Origin: Alphaproteobacteria bacterium
GTDB lineage: Bacteria > Pseudomonadota > Alphaproteobacteria > GCA-2731375
Assembly: GCA_016776605.1 (NCBI GenBank)
Contig: JADHTB010000030.1
Coordinates: forward strand, 1 to 42,140
DNA: 42,140 nucleotides
Direction: 5' to 3'
In this document: piece after piece, positions 15,923 to 24,734 of the stretch
How positions within the stretch are numbered: the first letter of the stretch is position 1
How the letters are laid out: each line of letters begins with the position of its first letter
Notes under the pieces: generated by a model
The model's database searches: none
What the model saw: the letters and a program-made list of their open reading frames with translations, nothing else
What the model was told of the DNA's origin: nothing
Program-made: the position numbers and the translations under genes

Positions 15923-17062
15923 GTGCTGTTGAACGACGATCAGATCATGGTGCGTGATATGGCGCGGGATTTCGCCCAACGGGAATTGCTGCCCCATGCC
16001 GCCCAATGGGATCGCGAGGCCAAGGTACCCAGAGACGTTTTGGCCGAAATGGGCAGGTTGGGCCTGATGGGCATGTGCGTGGACCCCGAATGGGGCGGGG
16101 CCGGCATTGACTATCTGTCCTATCTTCTGGCGGTCGAGGAAATTGCCGCCGGTGACGGGGCTACATCCACCATCATGGCGGTGAACAATGTGCCGGTCTG
16201 CGCCGCCCTTGTTGACTATGCCTCCGCTGCGCAAAAGGCGCTGTTTTTAGCCCCTCTGGCCAGGGGCGAACATATCGGCGCGTTTCTATTGACCGAGCCG
16301 CAGGCGGGCTCGGACGCCGCGAACCTGCGCACCCGCGCCAGACGGCAAGGCGACCGTTACATCATCAATGGCGAAAAGCAGTTCATAACCTCCGGCGCGA
16401 TCGGCGCTACGGCGATGATTTTCGCCGTTACCAACCCGGATGCGGGGCCCAAGGGCATCAGTTGCTTCCTGACCCCGACGTCCGCCCCCGGCTACAACGT
16501 TGTCCGGATCGAGGATAAATTGGGCCAGAAAGGTTCCGATACGGCGCAAATATCCCTGGATGATCTGGAAGTGCCGGCGGACATGATGCTGGGCCAGGAG
16601 GGCGAGGGCTACCGCATCGCCCTGGCAAATCTATCCACGGGCCGCATCGGCATAGCGGCCCAGGCCATCGGCATGGCCCGCGCCGCGTTCGAGCATGCCC
16701 TGGACTATGCCCATGAACGCGTCGCCTTTGGCAGGCCCATCTTCGAGCATCAGGCGGTGGCCTTTCGCTTGGCCGAAATGGCGACCAGGATCGACACCGC
16801 CCGCCAGTTGATGCATCACGCCGCCTCCATGCAGATGGATGGTCTGAACTGCCGCAAGGAGGCCTCGATGGCCAAGCTGTTCGCGTCTGAAATGGCGGAG
16901 GAGGTCTGTTCCGACGCCATCCAAACCTTGGGCGGCTATGGTTATCTGAACGACCATCCGGTGGAGCGGATCTATCGTGATGTGCGGGTCACGCAAATCT
17001 ATGAGGGCACATCCGATATTCAGAAATTATTGATCAGCCGCGCCATTCAGGCGGAAGCATAA
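15923..17062 (+). CDS. acyl-CoA dehydrogenase (short/branched-chain type)
   Basis: 379 residues, start GTG 15923 with GGGAG 7 bases upstream. FAD enzyme that introduces an alpha-beta double bond in an acyl-CoA and passes electrons to ETF. Motifs: LLTEPQAGSDAANL, GEKQFITSG, KLGQKGSDTAQISLDDLEVP and the C-terminal IQTLGGYGYLNDHPVERIYRD region. The catalytic base is E361 in IYEGTSDIQ, at the site used by short-chain and isobutyryl-CoA dehydrogenases; isovaleryl-CoA dehydrogenases place theirs elsewhere. So although a leucine pathway is close by, this is probably not the isovaleryl enzyme. It lies 39 bases after the thiolase and 34 before CaiB copy 2. Confidence 0.92.
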   Translation: MLLNDDQIMVRDMARDFAQRELLPHAAQWDREAKVPRDVLAEMGRLGLMGMCVDPEWGGAGIDYLSYLLAVEEIAAGDGATSTIMAVNNVPVCAALVDYASAAQKALFLAPLARGEHIGAFLLTEPQAGSDAANLRTRARRQGDRYIINGEKQFITSGAIGATAMIFAVTNPDAGPKGISCFLTPTSAPGYNVVRIEDKLGQKGSDTAQISLDDLEVPADMMLGQEGEGYRIALANLSTGRIGIAAQAIGMARAAFEHALDYAHERVAFGRPIFEHQAVAFRLAEMATRIDTARQLMHHAASMQMDGLNCRKEASMAKLFASEMAEEVCSDAIQTLGGYGYLNDHPVERIYRDVRVTQIYEGTSDIQKLLISRAIQAEA

Positions 17063-17096
17063 GACGTGGCCGCGCAATGCGGCGAGGATAGAACGC

Positions 17097-18254
17097 ATGA
17101 GTGAAGCAATTCCCAAGAGGCTGCCATTGGATGGCCTGGCTGTGCTGGAGATGGGTTCATCCATCGCCGGGCCTTTCGCGGGTCGGGTTTTTAGTGATTT
17201 CGGGGCCACGGTTTGGAAGGTCGAACCACCCGAAATCGGTGATGCCGCGCGGGGTTGGGGTTCGGCCCGGATCGGCGGCACCGGCACGGCATTTCAGGCA
17301 TTCAACAAGGAAAAGCGGTCCATCACCGTTGATTTTACCAGCCCGGACGAGTTGGATCGTCTGCGCCGCTTTGTTGCCGAAAAAATTGATGTTGTGGTGC
17401 AGAACCTGCGCCCCGGCGTGGTGGAGAAATTCGGCCTGGATGCGGCCACCTTGATGGCTGACAATCCAACCCTGATCTACTGCAACATGGGGGCGTTCGG
17501 CCCCATCGGACCTTTGAAAAAAGCACCCGGATACGATCCATTGATCCAGGCCTTCTCGGGTATTGCCGATGCCACGGGGGAGGTTGGCGGCGAGGCGGTC
17601 CGGGTTGGGGTGCCTTTGATCGACATTGGCACGGGCATGTGGGCCGCCATTGGTATTCTGACCGCGCTGCAACAGCGCAATACCACCGGGCGCGGCTGTC
17701 TGGTTGATGCCGCCATGTTTGAAACCGCACTGGCCTGGCAAAGCATGACCTTCGCCAACTACGAAGGCGGCGCGGGCTGGCCCGAGCGTATGGGTTTGCA
17801 GGGACCCATGGTGATGCCCAACGATGGCTATGAAACAGCGGACGGAAAATTGATGCTGACCACCGGCACGCCACTGCAGTTCGCGCGGTTTTGCAGTGTT
17901 ATCGAGCGCCCTGACCTGTTGGATGATCCACGTTTCGCCACCAATAACGGGCGCATTTCCAACAGTGCGGCCTTTAAGGCCACGATAAACGAGACCCTGG
18001 CGAAACGGAGCCGGGCCGAATGGAACGATCTGTTGAGCGCCGTCGATGTCCCCAATGCGCCGATCCAATCCCTGGGCGAGGCCATAAAGCATCCCCAGAC
18101 CGTTGCCTCGGGCATCATGCAGGACAGCCCCGACGGCAGTTTTCGCCTGTTCGCCATGCCCTTGCGCTTTGACGGGGAACGTCCCGGTTTTCGTCGCCCC
18201 GCGCCCGAACTTGGTGAAGCGACCCAGGAAGCCTTCGCCTTCATGAAAGAATAG
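17097..18254 (+). CDS. CaiB/BaiF (class III) CoA-transferase, copy 2
   Basis: 385 residues, ATG 17097. Class III CoA-transferase with LAVLEMGSSIAGPFAGR at the N-terminus, KVEPPEIGD, KRSITVDF near 73-80 and the catalytic aspartate D147 in GYDPLIQAFSG. The C-terminal part ends in the usual substrate-binding PELGE-like segment (RPAPELGEATQE). It is third in the thiolase, dehydrogenase, transferase unit, so it probably activates the acid that this unit oxidises. The YjbR-family gene starts 11 bases after its stop. Confidence 0.9.
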   Translation: MSEAIPKRLPLDGLAVLEMGSSIAGPFAGRVFSDFGATVWKVEPPEIGDAARGWGSARIGGTGTAFQAFNKEKRSITVDFTSPDELDRLRRFVAEKIDVVVQNLRPGVVEKFGLDAATLMADNPTLIYCNMGAFGPIGPLKKAPGYDPLIQAFSGIADATGEVGGEAVRVGVPLIDIGTGMWAAIGILTALQQRNTTGRGCLVDAAMFETALAWQSMTFANYEGGAGWPERMGLQGPMVMPNDGYETADGKLMLTTGTPLQFARFCSVIERPDLLDDPRFATNNGRISNSAAFKATINETLAKRSRAEWNDLLSAVDVPNAPIQSLGEAIKHPQTVASGIMQDSPDGSFRLFAMPLRFDGERPGFRRPAPELGEATQEAFAFMKE

Positions 18255-18265
18255 GCTGGGCAGGG

Positions 18266-18643
18266 GTGACGAGAGGCGAATTCGATAAATATTGCCGCAC
18301 CTTCAAGGGTGCGAACAATGTGGAACAATGGGGCGGGGCGTCCGTGTGGAAGCTGGGCGGCAAGATCTTTGCCATCTGTTCCACATGGGGCCAGGGCAGC
18401 CACACGAAGATCAGCTTCAAATGCAGCGACCTGGCGTATTCAATTCTGTGCCAGCAGCCGGGCATCGTGCCCGCGCCATATCTGGGGCGGGCCAAATGGG
18501 TGCAGCTTGAAGCCGCCGACGCCATGAGCCGCCGGGACATCAAGGATTATATCCAGGCGGCCTATTTCATCATCATGGCCAAGCTGACAAAGGCGCAACG
18601 CCAGGAACTTGGTTTGACGTTGCCAGCTACACCGGAAACGTGA
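18266..18643 (+). CDS. MmcQ/YjbR-family protein
   Basis: 125 residues with GTG start at 18266, just behind a GGCAGGG stretch. It resembles the YjbR/MmcQ family of small double-wing proteins: a conserved W in VEQWGGASVWKLGGKIFA, FKCSDLAYSIL, a proline-rich APYLGRAKWVQL strand and the closing helix IKDYIQAAYFIIMAKL. The family is called DNA-binding from its fold, but its role is not settled. It is probably translated with CaiB copy 2. Its 3' end overlaps the convergent P450 gene by 17 bases, so transcripts from both sides meet here. Confidence 0.75.
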   Translation: MTRGEFDKYCRTFKGANNVEQWGGASVWKLGGKIFAICSTWGQGSHTKISFKCSDLAYSILCQQPGIVPAPYLGRAKWVQLEAADAMSRRDIKDYIQAAYFIIMAKLTKAQRQELGLTLPATPET

Positions 18644-19847
18644 ACGGCAGATGCCGGGGGCCGCGTACCTGACCACCGGCCCAGGTTACTGCCTCGGGGT
18701 CCGATAATTCGAACTCGGGAATGCGTTCGAACCAGATCCGCAACGCCGCATCCATTTCCATCCGCGCCAGGTTGGAGCCCGCGCAACGGTGCGAGCCAAT
18801 GCCAAAGGCGATATGACGGTTCTTGGCCCGGTCCAACACCACCTTGTCCGCGTCCTCGAAAATTTCCGGATCGCGGTTCGCGGCGGGGAAATTCAGCAGC
18901 ACTTTCTCGCCGGGCATGAAGGTAACACCGCCAAGCTGGGTTTCCTCCGTCACCCGGCGCGCCATCATCACGGGCGAGTAAAAGCGCAACATTTCCTCGA
19001 TCGCGGAGGGGAAAAGTTCAGGTTCACTGGCCAGGCGCCGCCGGTCATCCGTATGCGTCGAGAAATGCCACAGGGCCGAGCCAATGGAACTCCACGTGGT
19101 GTCGATACCCGCCACCAGTAACAAGTTGCACATTCCAATAACGGTATTCCGCGCGATCGGCTGGCCATTGATTTCCTGGGTCAGCATATGGGATATCAGA
19201 TCATCTTTGGGCTCTGCCTTGCGGGCAACGACCAGTTCGGCGAAAAACTTGCGGATGATACTGCGGTACTTGTTCCGCTTCGCGGCGTCGGTGGTCCCTT
19301 CCTCCAGCAGGCCGCGCACCCAGCCGACAAATTCATCGGTTCGGTTCAAATCCACACCGATCACATGCGCGATGGTTTTCGCCGGGATATGCACCGCATA
19401 ATCCAACGCCGCATCGCAGCTGCCCTTGGCGATAAAACCGTCGATCAGATCGTGACAAAGCTGCTCGGTATAGGGTCGGTATTGCTCCACCGCCTTCGGT
19501 GTGAACATCGGCAGGATCACCCGGCGTTCGGGGATATGGTTCGGCGGATCGGAACTGATGGGCGGCGCGGAATTACCGTATTCCGATATAACCGGATCAA
19601 AATCCTGTTCCTCCCTGGGCGTGTTGACCACCAGGGGATCGCGTGAGGAAAGTTGCGGCACCATGCGCACGAGGGCCTGCATGTCTTCATATCGAATTGG
19701 CATCCATGAACCGCCCCAGCGCTCGGTGTGCGCAACGGGGCATCTTTCGCGCAGATCATCCCAGACCGGCACCGGATCCTTGATGTAATCTGCATCGAAA
19801 AGATCGTAGTCCGTGGCCCAATCATCCACTGGCGGCGTTTCGGTCAT
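18627..19847 (-). CDS. cytochrome P450
   Basis: 406 residues, typical of soluble bacterial P450s. Monooxygenase inserting one oxygen atom into a substrate with electrons from a ferredoxin. The I-helix reads LLVAGIDTTWSS; the ExxR element is EEMLRF; the heme-binding loop AFGIGSHRCAGSNLAR holds the proximal cysteine C355. No membrane anchor. Translationally coupled to the ferredoxin just upstream: the ferredoxin stop overlaps the P450 start by 4 bases. The substrate is unknown. In this setting it probably performs an initial hydroxylation of a hydrocarbon or terpenoid-like compound that the CoA-dependent enzymes around it then degrade. No ferredoxin reductase is in the window. Confidence 0.93.
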   Translation of the reverse strand: MTETPPVDDWATDYDLFDADYIKDPVPVWDDLRERCPVAHTERWGGSWMPIRYEDMQALVRMVPQLSSRDPLVVNTPREEQDFDPVISEYGNSAPPISSDPPNHIPERRVILPMFTPKAVEQYRPYTEQLCHDLIDGFIAKGSCDAALDYAVHIPAKTIAHVIGVDLNRTDEFVGWVRGLLEEGTTDAAKRNKYRSIIRKFFAELVVARKAEPKDDLISHMLTQEINGQPIARNTVIGMCNLLLVAGIDTTWSSIGSALWHFSTHTDDRRRLASEPELFPSAIEEMLRFYSPVMMARRVTEETQLGGVTFMPGEKVLLNFPAANRDPEIFEDADKVVLDRAKNRHIAFGIGSHRCAGSNLARMEMDAALRIWFERIPEFELSDPEAVTWAGGQVRGPRHLPFTFPV

Positions 19848-20059
19848 TTGTCCTGCTCCCCAGAAATTCTGACATATTCAATGGCGAATTCCGGACAGTT
19901 CTCCACCGCAAGTTTCGCCTTTGCTTCGAGTTCCGCCGGCACCTCGCCGTCATTCAGCGCGGTCGCCGTGCCGTAGTCATCCACATCGAATAGTTCCGGC
20001 GCCAAGGCACAGCATCGATTATGCCCTTCGCACTTTTCCGTATTCACCCTGACCCGCAT
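19844..20059 (-). CDS. [3Fe-4S]-type ferredoxin, partner of the P450
   Basis: 71 residues from ATG 20059, which has GGAGG about 9 bases upstream; a GTG/ATG start further up would add an unlikely nine-residue tail. It carries C10-x2-H13-x2-C16 and C55-P, the CxxHxxC...CP pattern of P450 ferredoxins with a three-cysteine cluster and a histidine in place of the fourth cysteine. It should deliver electrons to the P450 encoded directly downstream with a 4-base overlap. Histidine-type members of this group are known from Rhodopseudomonas and actinobacteria. Confidence 0.9.
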   Translation of the reverse strand: MRVRVNTEKCEGHNRCCALAPELFDVDDYGTATALNDGEVPAELEAKAKLAVENCPEFAIEYVRISGEQDK

Positions 20060-20214
20060 TCCCCCTGCCTCCATCCCTTTGACCATCGTTCGTGGCTCTG
20101 TTCTCTATTATGGCAAGGATACCGATAGGACACCGGGTTGTCCAACAATGGGCGGACGCGCATAATTAGGAAACATAAAAACCGCCAACGACAAACATTT
20201 TGGGGAGGAACGAC

Positions 20215-21021
20215 ATGGGACTGGTGGATGGCAAGGTAGCGATGGTGACGGGGGGGGCCTCTGGTATCGGCCGGGCCTGCGCTGAAACTCTGGCGCGCGA
20301 AGGCGCCCAGGTGGTGATCACGGATATCGATACCGATGGCCTGACGGACACCTTGCGCCGGATTGAGGCAGCGGGCGGTTCGGCCCTGTCCCTGCCTCAC
20401 GATGTGACCGACGAAGAGGCCTGGCGCGGGGTTCTGGACGAGGTGCAGTCGCGCTGTGGCGGGCTGCATATCCTGGTCAACAATGCGGGCATCGGCATCG
20501 GCGGATCATTGTTGGAGATGAGCCTGGAAGATTGGCGCCGGCAAAACGCGATCAATCTTGACGGCGTATTCCTGGGCACCAAGCACGGCATTCCCATTAT
20601 TCACCGCTCGGGTGGCGGTTCAATTATTATCATGTCGTCCGTGGCCGGCCTGCGCGGCTCACCGGGACTGGCGGGTTATAGCGCCTCCAAGGGCGGGGTG
20701 CGTCTGTTCTCCAAGTCGGCTGCCTTGGAATGCGCGGCGGCGGGCCTGAACGTGCGGGTCAACTCGGTGCATCCGGGCATTATCGACACGCCAATCTGGA
20801 CCAAACTGCCCTCGGGTGGTTTAAGCGGCGGCGCCAACGCCATTGATCCCGAAGCCCTGGCCTCGGCCACGGTCGCGCATCGGGCCGGCCGGCCCCAGGA
20901 AATCGCCGACGGTGTCCTCTATCTGGCATCGGACCTGTCGTCCTATGTCAACGGCTCGGAACTGATAATTGATGGCGGCATGATGGCGGGCGGTGGCGGA
21001 CGCTCTGCGATGCAGAATTAA
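20215..21021 (+). CDS. short-chain dehydrogenase/reductase
   Basis: 268 residues from ATG 20215, with GGGGAGGA upstream; a TTG at 20200 sits inside that site. Classical SDR: cofactor motif TGGASGIG near 14-21, the NNAG motif (LVNNAGIGIGG), catalytic Ser in MSSVAG and the Tyr-x3-Lys pair in YSASKGG. The acidic residue after the second strand (TDIDTDG) indicates NAD(H). The C-terminus VNGSELIIDGGM is typical of the family. It is divergent from the ferredoxin/P450 pair and may oxidise the alcohol the P450 makes. Its downstream flank carries a palindromic element. Confidence 0.9.
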   Translation: MGLVDGKVAMVTGGASGIGRACAETLAREGAQVVITDIDTDGLTDTLRRIEAAGGSALSLPHDVTDEEAWRGVLDEVQSRCGGLHILVNNAGIGIGGSLLEMSLEDWRRQNAINLDGVFLGTKHGIPIIHRSGGGSIIIMSSVAGLRGSPGLAGYSASKGGVRLFSKSAALECAAAGLNVRVNSVHPGIIDTPIWTKLPSGGLSGGANAIDPEALASATVAHRAGRPQEIADGVLYLASDLSSYVNGSELIIDGGMMAGGGGRSAMQN

Positions 21022-21041
21022 AAAAGCAGCGACCAGCCGCT

Positions 21042-21144
21042 AGAGCAAATTTCAATTAATTGGAGTCGCATTCGCGACTTAAGTGATTGGTTCAATTGCT
21101 CTATTTTTAAGAGTCCGGGCGCATTTTCTTCGAATGCGCTCTGG
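21042..21144. repeat. two-hairpin palindromic element (long copy)
   Basis: Starts AGAGCAAATTTCAATTAATT and closes a long imperfect stem at AATTGCTCT (about 21105-21112), with the inner GTCGC/GCGAC pair closing around ATTC. It continues with the T-rich linker and the GGCGCATT/AATGCGCT hairpin almost identical to that at 6338-6362. About 103 bases. It lies between the convergent SDR and EamA genes. The 6302 copy looks like this one with the inner part of the first stem deleted. Confidence 0.8.
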
Positions 21145-21177
21145 GGCGATATTTGCGATCCTGTAACCTGCCTGGTT

Positions 21178-22080
21178 TTAAGTGCCTGCACGGCGGCTAT
21201 TGCGGCGCTCGTGCAGCATCAGGAATAGCCCGGCGAGCGCGATGATTGCGGCGCCGGCCAGGGTGTTCAGGCTGGGCTGGTCGTCGAACACCAGATAGCC
21301 GACCGCGATGGCCCATACGATCTTGGAATAATTGAATGGCGCCAACAGGGATGCCTCGGCCAATGTGAATGCTTTGATCATGCACAGATGGGCCCCCACG
21401 CCCAAGGCGCCCTGCACCAGAAAGGCCAGCCAGTAAACAGGCTCCGGCGTGACCCAGACCAAGGGTAGCAATAAGCTGCTCCATGCCAAGCCGCCCGCCC
21501 CGGTATAGAACAATGTGGCAAAGGTATTTTCGGTACTAGCCAGCATACGGGTGCAGATTTGAAAGCCGGCAAAGGCGGCGGCGCCCAGCAGGGGCAACAT
21601 GGAAATCCAACTGGCCAGGCCACTGCCCGGCCGGACCACGACAAGAACGCCGATCAGTCCCATGAACACCGCCAGCCAGCGGGCCCGATCCACCCGTTCG
21701 CCTAAAATCGGGATGGCCAGCAGCGTGATGAACAACGGCGAGGTAAAGCTGATCGCCGTGGCATCGGCCAGGGACATATATTTCAAAGCCACGAATAGAA
21801 GGCTGATGGACAGCACCAGCAATCCGGTCCGCCCCAAATGCAGCAGTGGGCGCCGGGTCGTCAACAGGCGTGGCAAACTGCCACCTTTGCTTGCCGCCAG
21901 GCCCAACAGGCAGATAAAGATGCCCAGAAAATAACCCCAGACAAGCAGCAGGGGTGGCAGGTCGGCGGTCATATACTTTGCCGCTGAATCGACCACGGTG
22001 ATAAAGCCGATGGCCCCCAGCAGAAATAGAATGCCGGCCTGTGTATTCTTATGCTCTTGCACGGTTCCCCGACCCACCAC
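21178..22080 (-). CDS. EamA/DMT-superfamily transporter
   Basis: Up to 300 residues with ten hydrophobic segments in two EamA repeats, e.g. AGILFLLGAIGFITVVDSAAKYM, TAISFTSPLFITLLAIPILGERV in repeat one and FNYSKIVWAIAVGYLVFDDQP in repeat two. Inner-membrane exporter of the drug/metabolite transporter group; the substrate is unknown. The start is GTG 22080 or, more likely, GTG 22062, which follows GGGGAA closely and gives a 294-residue protein. Divergent from the CaiB copy 3 operon over about 100 bases; may export an intermediate or end product of the surrounding catabolism. Confidence 0.82.
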   Translation of the reverse strand: MVGRGTVQEHKNTQAGILFLLGAIGFITVVDSAAKYMTADLPPLLLVWGYFLGIFICLLGLAASKGGSLPRLLTTRRPLLHLGRTGLLVLSISLLFVALKYMSLADATAISFTSPLFITLLAIPILGERVDRARWLAVFMGLIGVLVVVRPGSGLASWISMLPLLGAAAFAGFQICTRMLASTENTFATLFYTGAGGLAWSSLLLPLVWVTPEPVYWLAFLVQGALGVGAHLCMIKAFTLAEASLLAPFNYSKIVWAIAVGYLVFDDQPSLNTLAGAAIIALAGLFLMLHERRNSRRAGT

Positions 22081-22172
22081 TGTTACCCATTTGCGCCAGC
22101 ATAGAGCACGAGGCTTGCCAATGTCTGGTCAGTCGTGACAATGGCGTCAGGAATTTAGATGGCAGATGGGAC

Positions 22173-23372
22173 ATGAAGATGACTGAGCAGACCGGGCAGG
22201 GACCATTGTCCCGTTTTCGGGTATTGGATCTGACGCGAGTGCGGGCTGGACCGACGGCGGTGCGGCAACTGGCCGATTGGGGCGCCGATGTGATCAAGCT
22301 GGAAACCCCGCCCAGCCCCGATGAGGGCGAGGGCATGGGTGGGCCCCGGCACGGCCCGGATTTTCAAAATATCCATCGTAACAAACGCGGCATGACCTTG
22401 AACTTGAAGTCCGCCGATGGCATGGCGGTTCTGCGCCGATTGGTAACCAAGGTGGACGTGGTGGTCGAAAATTACCGGCCTGATGTCAAACACCGCCTGG
22501 GCATCGATTATGACAGCCTGAAAGCGCTTAATCCGGGCCTGGTGTATGCTTCCATTTCCGGCTTTGGCCAGGACGGACCCTATGTGGGGCGGCCTGGGTT
22601 CGACCAGATTGCCCAGGGTATGGGCGGCTTGATGTCGATAACGGGCCAGCCGGGGCAGGGACCCATGCGGGTCGGTATTCCGGTCGCCGATCTGACGGCG
22701 GGGCTGTTTTGCGCCCAGGGAATATTGATTGCCTTGCTGGAGCGGGAGGTCTCGGGCCAGGGGCAATGGGTCAAATCGTCATTGTTGCAGGCTCAGATCG
22801 CCATGCTTGATTTTCAGGCCGCGCGCTGGTTGTTGGATGGGGATGTGCCGCAACAGGCCGGCAACAACCATCCTACATCGATCCCCACGGGCGTCTTCGC
22901 GACGGCGGATGGCTATATCAACATCGCGGCGTCGGGGACGGCGATCTATGCCCGCCTTGTTAACCTTCTTGGCGATCCCGAACTGGGCACCGACCCGCGC
23001 TTTGCCGATGGCGCCGCGCGCTCTGAAAACCGGGATGCGCTCAATGCGCGGATCGAGGCGATCACCAAAGGCCGGTCCAGCGACGAATGGGTGGAGGTCC
23101 TGAATGAAGCCGGGGTGCCAAGCGGGCCGATCTATACGATCGACCAGGTCTTCGCGGACCCGCAGGTCCGGCATCTGAAAATGGCGCAACCAGTGGAGCA
23201 CGCTGTTCTGGGCCACCAGGAGCTGGTCGGTCAGGCGATCGAGTTAAGCCGCACGCCAGCGAAATATAGCCGCGCAACCCCGGAACTAGGCGAACATACG
23301 GACGAAATCCTGACGGAATTGGGGCTGGATCAGGCGGCAATTGATGCCCTGCGTAAAAGCGGCGCCATTTAA
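22173..23372 (+). CDS. CaiB/BaiF (class III) CoA-transferase, copy 3
   Basis: 399 residues from ATG 22173 (GATGGGAC upstream); the frame is open further 5' but that part overlaps the divergent transporter. Features: FRVLDLTRVRAGPTAVRQL, KLETPPSPDEGEG, NKRGMTLNLK near 70-79, SISGFGQDGP and catalytic aspartate D144 in PGFDQIAQG. It heads a probable seven-gene operon: the amidase starts 12 bases after its stop, then methyltransferase, TrpB2-like, mccB, a crotonase and mccA. Being first in the unit, it may bring an acid into the CoA-bound pool; succinyl-CoA or an acyl-CoA product could be the donor. Confidence 0.9.
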   Translation: MKMTEQTGQGPLSRFRVLDLTRVRAGPTAVRQLADWGADVIKLETPPSPDEGEGMGGPRHGPDFQNIHRNKRGMTLNLKSADGMAVLRRLVTKVDVVVENYRPDVKHRLGIDYDSLKALNPGLVYASISGFGQDGPYVGRPGFDQIAQGMGGLMSITGQPGQGPMRVGIPVADLTAGLFCAQGILIALLEREVSGQGQWVKSSLLQAQIAMLDFQAARWLLDGDVPQQAGNNHPTSIPTGVFATADGYINIAASGTAIYARLVNLLGDPELGTDPRFADGAARSENRDALNARIEAITKGRSSDEWVEVLNEAGVPSGPIYTIDQVFADPQVRHLKMAQPVEHAVLGHQELVGQAIELSRTPAKYSRATPELGEHTDEILTELGLDQAAIDALRKSGAI

Positions 23373-23384
23373 GGAGAGAGAGAA

Positions 23385-24734
23385 ATGCGAAGTCTTGCGG
23401 ACCTGGCCAACGATCTGGCAACCGGGCGGACCACCAGCCAAGCCTTGACGGAAGCGGCCCTGGCGCGCATCGATGATCCCGCCGGGGAAGGTGAACGCGC
23501 CTTCATCAAGGTATATCACAAGGCGGCCCTGGACAGCGGCAAGGCGAGCGACATTGCCCGCGGCAATGGCGTCGTGCCGTCGCCCCTGGCCGGCATTCCG
23601 GTTTCGATCAAGGACCTGTGTGATGTGGCTGGCGAGGTCACCATGGCGGGCTCCATCGTGCGCCATGATGCGGCACCCGCGGTACAGGATGCACCGGTGC
23701 TGGCCCGCCTGCGCGCCGCCGGCGCCATTATCATGGGTCGTACCAACATGGTGGAATTCGCCATGGGCACGCCCGGCACCAATGCCCACTATGGCACCCC
23801 GAAAAATCCCTGGGACCGGGCTACGGGCCGGATACCGGGGGGGTCCACTTCGGGTGGCGCCGTTTCGGTCAGCGACGGCATGGCGGCCGTTGCCTTGGGC
23901 ACGGATACCGCCGGCTCGGTCCGGGTGCCGTCCGCCCTATGCGGCCTGGCTGGTTTTAAGCCGACTGCCCGGCGGGTTAGCGCCCAGGGCATCTTTCCCC
24001 TGGCCCGCAGTCTGGATTCCGTTGGTCCCCTGGCACCTACCGTGGCCTGTTGCGCTCTGGTTGACGCCATCTTCGCGGGCCAGGTGCCGCCCGCCTTGCG
24101 GCCGCGACCGTTACAAGGCCTGCGTCTGGCGGTGCCGAAACATCTGGTGCTGGATGATATGGACGAAATTGTCGCCGGTGCCTTTCAGGCCGCATTGAGC
24201 AAACTTTCAGCCGCCGGTGCGCTGGTCACCGAAATCGATTTCGCGGCATTGGCGCGGCTGCCGGCGATCAACCGGATCGGCGGCTTTTCCACCGCCGAGG
24301 CGTACGCCCTGCACCGGGAAACCCTGGCCCGGGCCGGCGACCAATACGATCCCAACGTGGCGGGCCGTATTCAAATGGGTGATGCCTGGACCGCCGCCGA
24401 TTATCTGGATCTGATCGACATCCAGGCCGACATGATCGCGGCGGCCAATGCGGTCACCGCGCCCTATGACGCCATTCTCATGCCGACCTCGCCCGTGGTG
24501 GCCTGCGCCATCGCCGATGTGGCGGAAAGCGCGGCCTGGCTGGAGGCGGGCCGGTTGCTGTTGCGCAACAATATTGTCGCCAACTTCCTGGACCGTTGCG
24601 CCCTGACTGTTCCCTGCCATGATCAGGGCGCCGCACCCGTAGGTTTGATGCTGATGGGTGAAAGCATGGGTGATCGCGGCTTACTGGAAATCGGTGCGGC
24701 GGTAGAGGCCTGCATCTCCCCACCGCTTGCATGA
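23385..24734 (+). CDS. amidase-signature family hydrolase
   Basis: 449 residues, start ATG behind AAGGAGAGAGAA. Ser-cisSer-Lys hydrolase of amides. The triad is K76 (VSIKDLCD), S154 (PGGSTSGGAV) and S178 (TDTAGSVRVP), the same spacing as in GatA-type amidases. The C-terminal part is shorter and different from GatA, and gatC/gatB are not present, so this is probably a catabolic amidase. Its stop overlaps the methyltransferase start by 4 bases (ATGA), which points to coupled translation. It might release an acid for the CoA-transferase directly upstream; that pairing is inferred from gene order. Confidence 0.9.
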   Translation: MRSLADLANDLATGRTTSQALTEAALARIDDPAGEGERAFIKVYHKAALDSGKASDIARGNGVVPSPLAGIPVSIKDLCDVAGEVTMAGSIVRHDAAPAVQDAPVLARLRAAGAIIMGRTNMVEFAMGTPGTNAHYGTPKNPWDRATGRIPGGSTSGGAVSVSDGMAAVALGTDTAGSVRVPSALCGLAGFKPTARRVSAQGIFPLARSLDSVGPLAPTVACCALVDAIFAGQVPPALRPRPLQGLRLAVPKHLVLDDMDEIVAGAFQAALSKLSAAGALVTEIDFAALARLPAINRIGGFSTAEAYALHRETLARAGDQYDPNVAGRIQMGDAWTAADYLDLIDIQADMIAAANAVTAPYDAILMPTSPVVACAIADVAESAAWLEAGRLLLRNNIVANFLDRCALTVPCHDQGAAPVGLMLMGESMGDRGLLEIGAAVEACISPPLA

